A stretch of DNA of 64,000 bases from Pseudomonas sp. BBP2017 (GTDB lineage Bacteria; Pseudomonadota; Gammaproteobacteria; Pseudomonadales; Pseudomonadaceae): assembly GCF_003024385.1 (NCBI RefSeq), contig NZ_PVZN01000006.1, positions 124,001 through 188,000 on the forward strand, in the 5' to 3' direction. The position numbers and the translations under genes are program-made. Positions 27,362-36,758 of this stretch are shown here, piece after piece; position 1 is the first letter of the stretch, and every line of letters begins with the position of its first letter. The notes under the pieces are model-generated. The model was given only the letters and a program-made list of their open reading frames with translations. It did not search any database and was not told the DNA's origin.

Positions 27362-28123
27362 ATGAACAACAGATTCGACAACAAGGTCGCGCTGGTTACC
27401 GGTGCGGCGCAGGGAATCGGTCGCCGGCTGTGCGAGCGCTTGCTCGAAGAGGGCGCGACCCTGGTGGCGGTGGATCGCTCGGAACTGGTTCACGAGCTGC
27501 AAGGCGAAGGCGTGCTGACCCTGACCGCAGACCTGGAGCAGCACAGCGAATGCAGCCGGGTGATGGCAGCGGCGGTGGAGCGTTTTGACCGCCTCGACGT
27601 GCTGGTCAACAACGTTGGTGGCACCATCTGGGCCAAGCCTTTCGAGCACTACGAAGCAGCGCAGATCGAAGCCGAAGTACGTCGCTCGTTGTTCCCCACC
27701 CTGTGGTGCTGCCATGCGGCGCTGCCTTTCATGCTTGAGCAGGGCAGCGGCGCAATCGTCAACGTTTCCTCGATCGCCACGCGCAGCGTCAACCGCGTGC
27801 CCTATGGCGCCGCCAAAGGCGGGGTGAATGCACTGACCGCCTGCCTGGCCTTTGAGACCGCCGGCCGCGGCGTGCGGGTCAATGCCACGGCGCCCGGTGG
27901 CACCGAAGCACCGCCACGCCGGGTGCCGCGCAACAGCGCCGAGCAGAGCAGCGACGAGAAAATCTGGTACCAGCAGATCGTTGACCAGACCCTCGACAGT
28001 AGCCTGATGAAACGCTACGGCAACCTCGATGAGCAGGTTGGCGCGATTCTCTTTCTGGCCTCCGACGAGGCTTCCTACATCACCGGCACGGTGTTGCCGG
28101 TTGGCGGCGGCGACCTCGGCTGA
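27362..28123 (+). CDS. benD: cis-1,2-dihydroxycyclohexa-3,5-diene-1-carboxylate dehydrogenase
   Basis: BenD oxidises and decarboxylates the benzoate dihydrodiol to catechol with NAD+. The 253-residue product is a short-chain dehydrogenase with the cofactor motif VALVTGAAQGIGRRLCERLL at about residues 8-27, NNVGG near 86, and the catalytic set S-(N11)-Y-G-A-A-K in NVSSIATRSVNRVPYGAAKG. The start at 27362 is preceded by CGAGG and removes an implausible 13-residue extension. It lies 66 bases after benC and 18 bases before catB, so ben and cat genes read as one unit. Confidence 0.95.
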   Translation: MNNRFDNKVALVTGAAQGIGRRLCERLLEEGATLVAVDRSELVHELQGEGVLTLTADLEQHSECSRVMAAAVERFDRLDVLVNNVGGTIWAKPFEHYEAAQIEAEVRRSLFPTLWCCHAALPFMLEQGSGAIVNVSSIATRSVNRVPYGAAKGGVNALTACLAFETAGRGVRVNATAPGGTEAPPRRVPRNSAEQSSDEKIWYQQIVDQTLDSSLMKRYGNLDEQVGAILFLASDEASYITGTVLPVGGGDLG

Positions 28124-28141
28124 GCGCCCCTGGAGATCTCG

Positions 28142-29263
28142 ATGAGTCATCCCCTGATTGAACGCATCTCGACGCTGATCGTCGATCTGCCCACCATTCG
28201 CCCGCACAAGCTGGCGATGCACACCATGCAGAAACAGACCCTGGTGATTATCCGTCTGCAGTGCTCGGATGGCATCGAAGGCCTTGGTGAGTCCACCACC
28301 ATCGGTGGCCTGGCCTACGGCAACGAAAGCCCGGAAAGCATCAAGCAGAACATCGACAGCTACTTCGCGCCGCTGTTGATCGGCCAGGATGCCAGCAATA
28401 TCAATGCGGCGATGCAGCGTCTGGACAAGGTCATCAAGGGCAACACCTTCGCCCGCTCCGGGATCGAAAGCGCCTTGCTCGACGCCCAGGGCAAGCGCCA
28501 GGGCCTGGCAGTCAGCGAACTGCTTGGCGGGCGTGTACGCGACAGTCTGGAAGTGGCCTGGACCCTGGCCAGTGGCGACACCGCACGCGACATCGCCGAG
28601 GCCGAGCAGATGCTCGACCTGCGCCGTCATCGCGTCTTCAAGTTGAAGATCGGCGCCAATGAAGTCGCCCATGACCTCAACCATGTGATCGCCATCAAAC
28701 GCGCACTGGGTGAACGCGCCAGCGTGCGGGTCGACGTCAATCAGTACTGGGACGAGTCGCAGGCGATTCGCGCCTGTCAGGTGCTGGGCGACAACGGTAT
28801 CGACCTGGTCGAGCAGCCGATCTCGCGCATCAACCGTGCCGGCCAAGTGCGTCTGAATCAGCGCAGCCCGGCACCGATCATGGCCGATGAATCGATCGAA
28901 AGCGTCGAGGATGCCTTCAGCCTGGCAGCCGACGGCGCCGCCAGCATCTTCGCCCTGAAGATCGCCAAGAACGGTGGCCCGCGTGCCGTATTGCGCACCG
29001 CGCAGATCGCCGAAGCCGCCGGTATCGCCCTGTACGGCGGGACCATGCTCGAAGGTTCGATCGGCACCCTGGCCGCCGCCCATGCCTTCATCACCTTGAA
29101 CAAACTGACCTGGCACACCGAACTGTTCGGCCCGCTGCTGCTGACCGAAGAGATCGTTATCGAAGCGCCGGTGTATCGCGACTTCGCCCTGCACGTACCA
29201 CGCACCCCGGGCCTGGGCCTGACCCTGGACGAAGAGCGCCTGGCGTTCTTCAGCCGCAAGTAA
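28142..29263 (+). CDS. catB: Muconate cycloisomerase
   Basis: CatB lactonises cis,cis-muconate to muconolactone with a divalent metal. The 373-residue product belongs to the enolase superfamily: the catalytic lysine motif HRVFKLKIGANE is near residue 165, the metal ligands are in VRVDVNQYWDES and LVEQPIS, and IFALKIAKNGG lies near 274. It starts 18 bases after benD with GGAGA upstream. I see no CatR-type ATAC-N7-GTAT site or room for a promoter before it, so it depends on the ben promoter. Confidence 0.96.
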   Translation: MSHPLIERISTLIVDLPTIRPHKLAMHTMQKQTLVIIRLQCSDGIEGLGESTTIGGLAYGNESPESIKQNIDSYFAPLLIGQDASNINAAMQRLDKVIKGNTFARSGIESALLDAQGKRQGLAVSELLGGRVRDSLEVAWTLASGDTARDIAEAEQMLDLRRHRVFKLKIGANEVAHDLNHVIAIKRALGERASVRVDVNQYWDESQAIRACQVLGDNGIDLVEQPISRINRAGQVRLNQRSPAPIMADESIESVEDAFSLAADGAASIFALKIAKNGGPRAVLRTAQIAEAAGIALYGGTMLEGSIGTLAAAHAFITLNKLTWHTELFGPLLLTEEIVIEAPVYRDFALHVPRTPGLGLTLDEERLAFFSRK

Positions 29264-29274
29264 GGAGAGATGCC

Positions 29275-29565
29275 ATGTTGTTCCACGTGAAAATGACCGT
29301 GAACCTGCCCCTGGATATGGACCCGGCCAAAGCCGCAACGCTCAAGGCCGACGAAAAGGAACTGGCCCAGCGTCTGCAGCGCGAAGGCAGCTGGCGCCAT
29401 CTGTGGCGCATTGCCGGGCACTACGCCAACTACAGCGTGTTCGACCTGCCCAGCGTCGAGGCGCTGCACGACACCCTGATGCAACTGCCGCTGTTCCCCT
29501 ACATGGACATCGAAATCGATGGCCTGTGCCGTCACCCATCATCGATCCACAGCGACGACCGTTGA
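29275..29565 (+). CDS. catC: Muconolactone delta-isomerase
   Basis: CatC converts muconolactone to beta-ketoadipate enol-lactone. The 96-residue product has the family's usual length and opening (MLFHVKMTVNLPLDMDPAKA) and the conserved RLQREGSWRHLWRIAGHYAN at about residues 35-54. It follows catB by 11 bases with AAGGAGA before its ATG. Confidence 0.96.
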   Translation: MLFHVKMTVNLPLDMDPAKAATLKADEKELAQRLQREGSWRHLWRIAGHYANYSVFDLPSVEALHDTLMQLPLFPYMDIEIDGLCRHPSSIHSDDR

Positions 29566-29603
29566 ACGCCAAACGCCGATAACAACAATTCGAGGTACAT
29601 ATC

Positions 29604-30536
29604 ATGACCGTGAAGATTGCTCACACTGCCGATGTCCAGAAATTCTTCGAAGAAGTCAGTGGCCTGAACAACGACCTGGGTAGCCCGCGCATGAAGCTGG
29701 TGACCAACCGGATCGTCAATGACGTGGCCCGCATTATCGAAGACCTGCAAATTACCCCTGATGAGTTCTGGAAGGCGGTGGACTACCTCAACCGCCTGGG
29801 CTCGCGCCAGGAAGCCGGCCTGCTGGTGGCCGGGTTGGGCGTCGAGCACTATCTGGACCTGCAACTGGATGCCCAGGATGCCGAAGCCGGGATCAGCGGC
29901 GGCACCCCGCGCACCATCGAAGGGCCGCTGTATGTCGCTGGCGCACCGATGGCCGAAGGCGAAGTGCGCATGGATGATGGCCAGGATCCGGGCACCGTGA
30001 TGTTCCTCCAGGGCCGCGTCCTGGATGAGCAGGGCCAGCCGGTGGCTGGCGCTGTGGTGGATCTGTGGCATGCCAATACCCAGGGCACTTACTCGTACTT
30101 CGACAGCACCCAGTCGGACTACAACCTGCGTCGGCGCATCGTCACCGATGCCGAAGGCCGCTACCGCGCACGCAGCATCGTGCCGTCGGGTTATGGCTGC
30201 CCTGCAGACGGACCGACCCAGGAGCTGCTCGACCAGTTGGGTCGCCACGGCAATCGTCCGGCGCATATCCACTTCTTCATTTCTGCGCCGGGTTATCGTC
30301 ACCTGACCACCCAGATCAACCTGGCGGGTGATCAGTACCTGTGGGACGACTTTGCTTATGCCACTCGCGACGGACTGATCGGCGAGTTGCGCTTTGTCGA
30401 GGATGCAGCGGCAGCCGATGCTCGTGGTGTGGAAGGACGCTTTGCCGAAATGGACTTCGACTTCCAGCTGCTCAGTGCACCCAAGCCTGCAAGCGAAGAG
30501 CGCAGCAAGCGGCCACGGGCGTTGCAGGACGCTTGA
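29604..30536 (+). CDS. catA: Catechol 1,2-dioxygenase (intradiol)
   Basis: CatA opens catechol between the hydroxyls to give cis,cis-muconate, using non-haem Fe(III). The 310-residue product has an N-terminal helical dimer domain and the intradiol core. The iron ligands are visible as Tyr in HANTQGTYSYFD near 162, Tyr in VPSGYGCP near 197, and two His in NRPAHIHFFIS near 222. AACAACAA (29581-29588), a Crc/Hfq-type motif, precedes the ribosome site. It is the last gene before a BIME hairpin that probably ends or stabilises the long ben-cat transcript. Confidence 0.97.
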   Translation: MTVKIAHTADVQKFFEEVSGLNNDLGSPRMKLVTNRIVNDVARIIEDLQITPDEFWKAVDYLNRLGSRQEAGLLVAGLGVEHYLDLQLDAQDAEAGISGGTPRTIEGPLYVAGAPMAEGEVRMDDGQDPGTVMFLQGRVLDEQGQPVAGAVVDLWHANTQGTYSYFDSTQSDYNLRRRIVTDAEGRYRARSIVPSGYGCPADGPTQELLDQLGRHGNRPAHIHFFISAPGYRHLTTQINLAGDQYLWDDFAYATRDGLIGELRFVEDAAAADARGVEGRFAEMDFDFQLLSAPKPASEERSKRPRALQDA

Positions 30537-30552
30537 GGACTGGGTTGAATTG

Positions 30553-30608
30553 ATCGCGGGGCAAGCCCGCTCCCACAGCAACCTGTGGGAGCGGGCTTGC
30601 CCCGCGAT
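30553..30608. repeat. BIME: inverted REP pair after catA
   Basis: Two REP copies face each other as a perfect 26-bp inverted repeat (30553-30578 and 30583-30608) with a 4-base loop. Such pairs are common at Pseudomonas operon ends, where they may act in mRNA protection or termination and are targets of RAYT transposases. Confidence 0.92.
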
Positions 30609-30639
30609 GCTTTTAAGAAGCCACTCACTGGATAATCCA

Positions 30640-31845
30640 ATGAAAACAATACTCCAGGACTTCTCCCTCTCTGCCTTGGTCGCCGGCTTCATCGCCACCC
30701 TGATTTCCTACGCGGGTCCCTTGGTGATCATCTTTCAGGCCGCCCACAGCGCACAGCTGTCGGCGGCTGAACTGTCTTCGTGGGTCTGGGCCATTTCCAT
30801 CGGCAGCGGTGTGCTGGGCGTGGCGCTCAGCCTGCGCTTCAAGGTGCCGTTGGTGATTGCCTGGTCGGCACCGGGTTCGGCCTTGCTGGTGGCGCTGTTA
30901 CCGGATATCGCTTTTGCCGAGGCGGTCGGTGCCTACATCGTCGCCAACCTGGTGATACTGCTGGTAGGCCTGTCGGGCGCCTTCGACCGCATTGTCGGCA
31001 AGCTGCCGCCGGCAATCGCCGCAGCGATGCTGGCAGGTATTCTGTTCAGCTTCGGTACCGGGTTGTTCACTTCATTGAAGTCGCAACCGCTGCTGGTGGT
31101 GGCGATGTTTGTCAGCTACCTGGTGTTCAAGCGCATCGCTGCGCGCTACGCAGTGTTGGCCGTGCTGGTGTGCGGGGTGAGCATTGCCGTGTTCAGCGGC
31201 GAAATGAACAGCTCGGCGCTGGTGCTGGGCCTGGCCACGCCGGTGTGGACCACACCGGCGTTCAGCTGGAGTGCTGTGTTGAGCATCAGCCTGCCGCTGG
31301 TGATGGTGGCGCTGACCGGGCAGTTCGTGCCGGGCATCGTCGTGTTGCGCAATGACGGCTATCAAACCCCGGCCAGCCCGATCATCGCCAGCAACGCGCT
31401 CACCAGCTTGATCCTCGCGCCTTTCGGTTGCCATGGACTGAACCTGGCGGCGATTACGGCGGCCATCTGCACGGGCCGCGAAGCGCATGAAGATCCGCGC
31501 AAACGCTATTGGGCGGGTGTCTGTGGTGGCGTGTTGTATTTGCTGCTGGGGGTGTTCGGGGCAACGCTGGTGTCACTGTTTACGGCGTTTCCCGCTGCCT
31601 TGATCGCGGCACTGGCCGGGCTGGCGTTGTTTGGTGCGATTGGGGGGGCGCTCGCCGGGGCGATGAGTGTGCCGAGTGACCGCGAGGCGGCGTTGATCAC
31701 CTTCCTGGTGACGGCCTCAGGCATGTCATTCCTGGGTTTGTCAGCGGCATTCTGGGGGCTGATATTTGGCTTGTTCGCGCATCTGTTGCTGCACCTGCGG
31801 CGACCAGCGCCACAGGTGAGCGGGGCAGGGGTACAGGCGGACTGA
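30640..31845 (+). CDS. benE: Benzoate/H+ symporter BenE family protein
   Basis: BenE is a second inner-membrane benzoate transporter family, unrelated to MFS. The 401-residue product is strongly hydrophobic with about eleven to twelve helices. It begins MKTILQDFSLSALVAGFIAT, with VPLVIAWSAPGSALLVALLP near residue 69 and ILAPFGCHGLNLAAITAAIC near 250, both usual in BenE. The frame is open upstream into catA and the BIME, but ATG 30640 gives the family length. It ends 2 bases before the convergent lpd stop codon. Confidence 0.93.
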   Translation: MKTILQDFSLSALVAGFIATLISYAGPLVIIFQAAHSAQLSAAELSSWVWAISIGSGVLGVALSLRFKVPLVIAWSAPGSALLVALLPDIAFAEAVGAYIVANLVILLVGLSGAFDRIVGKLPPAIAAAMLAGILFSFGTGLFTSLKSQPLLVVAMFVSYLVFKRIAARYAVLAVLVCGVSIAVFSGEMNSSALVLGLATPVWTTPAFSWSAVLSISLPLVMVALTGQFVPGIVVLRNDGYQTPASPIIASNALTSLILAPFGCHGLNLAAITAAICTGREAHEDPRKRYWAGVCGGVLYLLLGVFGATLVSLFTAFPAALIAALAGLALFGAIGGALAGAMSVPSDREAALITFLVTASGMSFLGLSAAFWGLIFGLFAHLLLHLRRPAPQVSGAGVQAD

Positions 31846-31847
31846 AG

Positions 31848-33248
31848 TCAGATCTGCATAGCCATGCCTTCGACGTTCATCGCCGCCTGACGCAAGGCTT
31901 CGGAACGGGTCGGGTGTGGGTGGCAGGTCAGGGCGATGTCCTCGGCCGAGGCCGAGAACTCCATGGCCACGCAGAATTCGCCGATCATCTCGCTGACGCT
32001 CGGGCCGACCAGATGCACGCCCAGCACTTCGTCGGTGTTGGCGTCAGCCAGGACCTTGGCGAAGCCTTCGGTCTCGTGATTGATCTTCGCCCGGCTGTTG
32101 GCGGTGAAGGGAAACTTGCCGACCTTGTAGGCACGCCCTTCGGCCTTGAGCTGCTCTTCGGTCTTGCCGACGCTGGCCAGTTCCGGCCGGGTGTAGATCA
32201 CCCCGGGGATGAGGTTGTAGTTGACCTCATGGGCTTTGCCGGCGATCCGCTCGATGCAGGCCACCGCCTCATCTTCGGCCTTGTGCGCGAGCATCGGGCC
32301 GGAGGTGACGTCGCCGATCACCCAGATCCCCGGCACTGTCGAGCGGTGGTGCTCATTGACGAGCATGCCGCGTTTGTCGGTTTCCAGACCGACATTTTCC
32401 AGGCCCAGGCCCTTGGTATACGGGCGACGGCCAATAGCGACCAGCACATAGTCCGCTTGCAGGCTTTCACTGGCGCCGCCGGCGGCAGGTTCCAGGCTCA
32501 GGCTGACGCCGTCCGCCGAGGCGGTGGCCTGAGTGACCTTGCTGCCCAGCTTGAAGCTGATGCCTTGCTTGGCCAGCGCGCGTTGCAGGGTCTTGGCGGT
32601 CTCTTCGTCGGTGCCCGGACAGATGCGCTCAAGGTATTCGATCACAGTGACCTGACTCCCCAGGCGCCGCCACACCGAACCCAGCTCCAGGCCGATCACC
32701 CCGGCGCCGATCACCACCAGGTGCTTGGGCACGCTGGGCAGCGACAGGGCACCGGTGGAGTCGATGATGCGCTGGTTGTCGATGGTCACCCCCGGCAGCG
32801 GGGTTGGCTCGGAGCCGGTGGCGATGACGATATCCTTGGCCTGCAGTTCAGTGACACTGCCATTTTCAGCACTGACATTGACCCGGCCCGGGCCGGTGAT
32901 CTGACCCCAGCCCTTGATCCAGTCAACCTTGTTTTTGCGGAACAGGAACTCGATGCCCTTGGTCAGGCCCGTCACGCTTTCGTCTTTCTGTTTCATCATC
33001 TGGGCGAGGTTAAGGGTGGGTTTGACCTCGATTCCCAGGTTGGCGAACTCGCTGCCTAGCGCCGCTTCATACAGCTCCGAGGCATGCAGCAGTGCCTTGG
33101 ACGGCATGCAACCGACATTCAGGCAGGTGCCACCCAGGGTCGAGCGGCCTTCCACACAGGCTACGCTCATGCCCAGCTGACCGGCGCGGATTGCGGCGTT
33201 GTAGCCGCCCGGGCCACCGCCGATGATCACCACATCATAGGTTTTCAT
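31848..33248 (-). CDS. lpd: Dihydrolipoyl dehydrogenase
   Basis: Dihydrolipoyl dehydrogenase reoxidises the lipoyl groups of 2-oxoacid dehydrogenase complexes with NAD+. The 466-residue product has the FAD motif YDVVIIGGGPGGYNAAIRAG at residues 4-23 and the redox disulfide GGTCLNVGCMPSKALL at about 40-55. The NAD motif is HLVVIGAGVIGLELGSVWRR near 178, and the catalytic TCHPHPTRSEAL is near the C-terminus. It stands alone, away from any E1/E2 genes, as the extra Lpd of pseudomonads does. Confidence 0.95.
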   Translation of the reverse strand: MKTYDVVIIGGGPGGYNAAIRAGQLGMSVACVEGRSTLGGTCLNVGCMPSKALLHASELYEAALGSEFANLGIEVKPTLNLAQMMKQKDESVTGLTKGIEFLFRKNKVDWIKGWGQITGPGRVNVSAENGSVTELQAKDIVIATGSEPTPLPGVTIDNQRIIDSTGALSLPSVPKHLVVIGAGVIGLELGSVWRRLGSQVTVIEYLERICPGTDEETAKTLQRALAKQGISFKLGSKVTQATASADGVSLSLEPAAGGASESLQADYVLVAIGRRPYTKGLGLENVGLETDKRGMLVNEHHRSTVPGIWVIGDVTSGPMLAHKAEDEAVACIERIAGKAHEVNYNLIPGVIYTRPELASVGKTEEQLKAEGRAYKVGKFPFTANSRAKINHETEGFAKVLADANTDEVLGVHLVGPSVSEMIGEFCVAMEFSASAEDIALTCHPHPTRSEALRQAAMNVEGMAMQI

Positions 33249-33307
33249 TGCTGTACTCCAGGATGAAGAATCGACAATGGCGCCAAGATTAGTCTGCCAG
33301 GCGATTG

Positions 33308-33319
33308 ATTGTATACAAT
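33308..33319. promoter_or_regulatory. Candidate GntR-family operator between lpd and cfa
   Basis: ATTGTATACAAT is a perfect 12-bp palindrome 60 bases upstream of lpd and 140 bases upstream of cfa. TTGTATACAA-like sequences are typical targets of FCD-type GntR regulators. The regulator is not in this window. Confidence 0.5.
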
Positions 33320-33458
33320 TTATCGTGTGCTTCGATTTCCCCAAAAGGGTCTGGAATGGGGGCGACAGCTTCAGACTATGGTCGCGATAGGCTGAAACTT
33401 CCAACAGATGAACTACCCTTTGGCGGTAACGTCCGATGAAGAAAGGGAGGTTCAATTT

Positions 33459-34643
33459 ATGCTTGCGCAACTTCCGCCCATTCTGCAAAGCCTGCGACTG
33501 CCGCTGCGCCTGAAGCTGTGGGATGGTCATGAGTTCGATCTTGGACCTAAACCGCAGGTCACCATCCTGGTCAAGGATCCGCAGCTGATCACCCAACTGA
33601 CCCATCCAAGCCTGGACGAACTGGGCGCCGCCTTTGTCGAAGGCAAGCTGGAGCTGGAGGGCACCATCGGTGAGGTGATCCGGGTTTGCGATGAGCTCAG
33701 CGAAGCCTTGCTCAAGCATGAAGTCGATGACCAGCCAGTGCGCCACGAACACGACAAGGCGACTGACGCGGCAGCGATTTCCTATCACTACGACCTGTCC
33801 AACGACTTCTACCAGCTGTGGCTGGACCGGGACATGGCCTATTCCTGCGCCTACTTCAAAACCGAGCAGGACACCCTCGAGCAGGCCCAGCAGAACAAGT
33901 TCGAGCACCTGTGCCGCAAGCTGCGCCTGCAGAAGGGTGACTACCTGCTCGACGTTGGGTGCGGTTGGGGTGGGTTATCGCGCTTTGCTGCTCGGGAGTT
34001 TGGCGCCAAGGTGCTTGGCATCACCCTGAGCAAGGAACAACTCAAGCTGGGCCGCCAGCGGGTCAAAGACGAAGGTCTGCAAGGCCAGGTCAAGCTGCAG
34101 ATTCTCGACTACCGCGACATTCCTCAGGATGGCCGCTTCGACAAGGTGGTCAGTGTCGGTATGTTCGAGCACGTCGGCCATGCCAATCTGGCGTTGTACT
34201 CTCAGCGTCTGTTCGGTGCCGTGCGCGAAGGTGGCCTGGTGATGAACCACGGCATCACCGCCAAGCATGTGGATGGGCGTCCTGTAGGGCGGGGTGCAGG
34301 GAGTTTCATCGGGCGCTATGTGTTTCCTCAGGGCGAGCTGCCGCACTTGTCGATGATTTCCGCCAGCATCAGTCAGGCTGGCCTTGAGATTGTCGATGTC
34401 GAGAGCCTGCGCCTGCACTATGCGCGTACGCTCAAGCACTGGAGCGACCGGCTGGAAAGCCAGTTACAAGCAGCGTCGACGCTGGTGCCGGAAAAGGCCC
34501 TGCGGATCTGGCGCCTATACCTGGCCGGCTGTTCCTATGCGTTCGCCAAGGGCCGGATCAACCTGCACCAGATCCTTGCGGTCAAACCCTTTGCCGACGG
34601 CCATCATGACCTGCCACTGACCCGCGAAGACCTCTACCGCTAA
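33459..34643 (+). CDS. cfa: Cyclopropane-fatty-acyl-phospholipid synthase
   Basis: Cfa methylenates double bonds of membrane phospholipid acyl chains using S-adenosylmethionine, usually on entry into stationary phase. The 394-residue product has the SAM motif YLLDVGCGWGGLSRFAAREF near residue 165, GMFEHVGHANL, the MNHGITAKH stretch and a C-terminal LHYARTLKHWSDRL, all diagnostic. The ATG at 33459 has a GGGAGG site 8 bases upstream; the earlier in-frame start (33408) has none. It ends 4 bases before the convergent cls stop. Confidence 0.95.
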   Translation: MLAQLPPILQSLRLPLRLKLWDGHEFDLGPKPQVTILVKDPQLITQLTHPSLDELGAAFVEGKLELEGTIGEVIRVCDELSEALLKHEVDDQPVRHEHDKATDAAAISYHYDLSNDFYQLWLDRDMAYSCAYFKTEQDTLEQAQQNKFEHLCRKLRLQKGDYLLDVGCGWGGLSRFAAREFGAKVLGITLSKEQLKLGRQRVKDEGLQGQVKLQILDYRDIPQDGRFDKVVSVGMFEHVGHANLALYSQRLFGAVREGGLVMNHGITAKHVDGRPVGRGAGSFIGRYVFPQGELPHLSMISASISQAGLEIVDVESLRLHYARTLKHWSDRLESQLQAASTLVPEKALRIWRLYLAGCSYAFAKGRINLHQILAVKPFADGHHDLPLTREDLYR

Positions 34644-34647
34644 GCGT

Positions 34648-36087
34648 TCAGAGAATCGGCGAGATAAGCCGGGCAATACGCATACCCAGTTGTTGCAGGC
34701 GACGGGTGTCCTGGATGTCCTCGGCGCTGATCTCTTGCGCCAGCTCGAAGTCGTGGATGAGCATGGCTTCGACCTGATCGGCGAAGTCGCGGTCGACCGT
34801 CAACAGCATCACCTCGAAGTTCAGACGGAACGAGCGGTTGTCGAGGTTGGCGCTGCCAATGGCGCTGATTTCGTTGTCGATCAGCACCACCTTCTGGTGC
34901 AGGAAGCCCGGACCATAGCGGAACATCCTTACCCCGGCGCGCACCGCTTCGAAGGCGAACAGGCTGGAGGCAGCGTAGACGATGCGATGGTCGGCGCGCG
35001 ACGGCAATAAGATGCGCACATCGACTCCGCGCAGCACAGCCAGGCGCAACGCGGCGAACACTGCTTCATCAGGGATGAAGTAGGGGCTGGTGATCCACAG
35101 CCGTTCCCTTGCCGAATGGATGGCCTCGACGAAGAACAGCGAGCAGGTTTCCTGAGGGTCGGCCGGACCACTGGCCAGCACCTGGCAGAGCACGCCATCT
35201 TCGGGGTAGGTGTCGGGCAGGATCAACGGTGGCAGTTTGCGTGTGGCCCAGAACCAGTCCTCGGCGAAGGATTCCTGCAGGCAGGCCAGCACCGGGCCAC
35301 TGACTTGCACGTGGGTATCGCGCCAGGGCGAAAGCTTCGGCTTTTCGCCCAGGTACTCGTCGCCGACGTTATGCCCACCGAGAAAACCCTGCAAGCCATC
35401 GACCACGACGATCTTGCGGTGGTTGCGGAAGTTGACCTGAAAGCGGTTGAACCAACCGCGTCGTGTGGCGAAGGCGCGGATGTTCACACCCCCATAACGC
35501 AGCTTTTGGCTGTAGCTGGCGGGCAGGGCATGGCTGCCGACCCGGTCGTACAGCACATAGATGTTTACCCCTTCTGCGGCTTTCTTTAACAGCAAGGTTT
35601 GCAAGGCGCGGCCAAGCTTGTCGTCATGGATGATGAAAAACTGTACCAGCACCGTGTCGCGTGCCTGCTCGATGGCGGCGAAGATGGCGTCGAAGGTCGC
35701 CTTGCCATCGATCAGCAGGCGCAGCTGGTTGTTTGCCAGACATGGCATTCGTCCCAACCTGGGCATGGCGCGCAATGCGCCATAGGATTCGGAGTTGCGT
35801 GCCGCCAGGGCTTCATCGACCCAGGGTCGCCAATTCAGGTCGGCCATGGCCACGTGCATTTCCTGGTTGGCCTGGCGCCGCGCCTGGATGTAGGCATCGA
35901 AGGTGCGGCTGCCGAATACCAGGTAAGGGATCAAGGTTAAGTAGGGGATAAATAGCAGCGACAAGGCCCAGGCGGTTGCACCCTGGGCAGTGCGCACGGT
36001 GAGCACCGCATGCATGGCGGCAATGGCACCGAGCAAGTGCAGGGCACCGATGAGGTAACCGAAGAAGTAGGGGCTGTGGTAATCCAT
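34648..36087 (-). CDS. cls: Cardiolipin synthase
   Basis: Cls condenses two phosphatidylglycerol molecules to cardiolipin at the inner membrane. The 479-residue product starts with two hydrophobic helices (residues 5-60) and then has two phospholipase D HKD motifs. The first is [20 protein letters not shown] near residue 225, the second [20 protein letters not shown] near 400. The ATG at 36087 is preferred over the more upstream start at 36135, which would add 16 charged residues before the first helix. Confidence 0.94.
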   Translation of the reverse strand: MDYHSPYFFGYLIGALHLLGAIAAMHAVLTVRTAQGATAWALSLLFIPYLTLIPYLVFGSRTFDAYIQARRQANQEMHVAMADLNWRPWVDEALAARNSESYGALRAMPRLGRMPCLANNQLRLLIDGKATFDAIFAAIEQARDTVLVQFFIIHDDKLGRALQTLLLKKAAEGVNIYVLYDRVGSHALPASYSQKLRYGGVNIRAFATRRGWFNRFQVNFRNHRKIVVVDGLQGFLGGHNVGDEYLGEKPKLSPWRDTHVQVSGPVLACLQESFAEDWFWATRKLPPLILPDTYPEDGVLCQVLASGPADPQETCSLFFVEAIHSARERLWITSPYFIPDEAVFAALRLAVLRGVDVRILLPSRADHRIVYAASSLFAFEAVRAGVRMFRYGPGFLHQKVVLIDNEISAIGSANLDNRSFRLNFEVMLLTVDRDFADQVEAMLIHDFELAQEISAEDIQDTRRLQQLGMRIARLISPIL

Positions 36088-36214
36088 ATGCATCCTGCGA
36101 TCCAAAGGCACTGCCTCTAACAGAGCATGTTCCACACGGTCCTTGCAACCGAAAGGGCAAATTGACGTCTAAGCTGTGTTCCAGCTTGGGGCTGGTGTTT
36201 CGAGGAGTCACTAC

Positions 36215-36742
36215 ATGAAGAGTCGTCTGCCAATGCTGGCATTGGTCCTGGGTGTGTCGAGCCCGTTGGTGCATGCGCAGGTGTTGCAACCGGGGCTATG
36301 GGAGCTGACCACCAGCAACATGCAGGTCGATGGCAAGGCTCTGCCGGACATGGGCTTCATGCTCGGCCAGTTGAAGAACCTGCCGCCCGAGCAACGGGCG
36401 ATGATTGAAGGCGGCTTGGCCAAGCAGGGGATTAGTGTCGCCGGTCAGGGGGTGCGTTCGTGCCTGACGCCTGAACAGGTCAAGACCAACGATATTCCGC
36501 TGCAGGACCCGAAGTCCGGTTGCACCCAGAAGATTACCGAGCGCGCTGGTAATGTCTGGAAGTTCACTTTCAGCTGCCCGAAAGCGCAGGGCAATGGTGT
36601 AGCAACATTCCAGAGCAATAAAGAGTTCACGACCGCGGTGAACGGTACCTTCAATGCTTCGGGTGTCCAACAACAAGGCAGCATGAACACTCGTGCAGTT
36701 TGGCTGGGCGACGACTGCGGCAGCGTCAAGCCACGGACCTGA
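36215..36742 (+). CDS. DUF3617 family secreted protein
   Basis: This 175-residue protein has a signal peptide (MKSRLPMLALVLGVSSPLVH, then A) and the DUF3617 pattern QPGLWELTTSNMQVDGKALP directly after it. Four cysteines later in the chain (SCLTPEQVK, GCTQKI, SCPKAQ, DDCGS) could form two disulfides in the periplasm. The function of the family is unknown to me. CGAGGAG lies 8 bases before the ATG. It is convergent with folE2, 16 bases apart. Confidence 0.85.
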   Translation: MKSRLPMLALVLGVSSPLVHAQVLQPGLWELTTSNMQVDGKALPDMGFMLGQLKNLPPEQRAMIEGGLAKQGISVAGQGVRSCLTPEQVKTNDIPLQDPKSGCTQKITERAGNVWKFTFSCPKAQGNGVATFQSNKEFTTAVNGTFNASGVQQQGSMNTRAVWLGDDCGSVKPRT

Positions 36743-36758
36743 AGTGTGTTGAATTGCG

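Noticed and set aside
27347..29338. Long minus-strand open frame opposite benD and catB (663 residues)
   Set aside because: It lies antisense to two securely identified genes and reads as a Gly/Asp/Ala/Val-rich shadow without domains.
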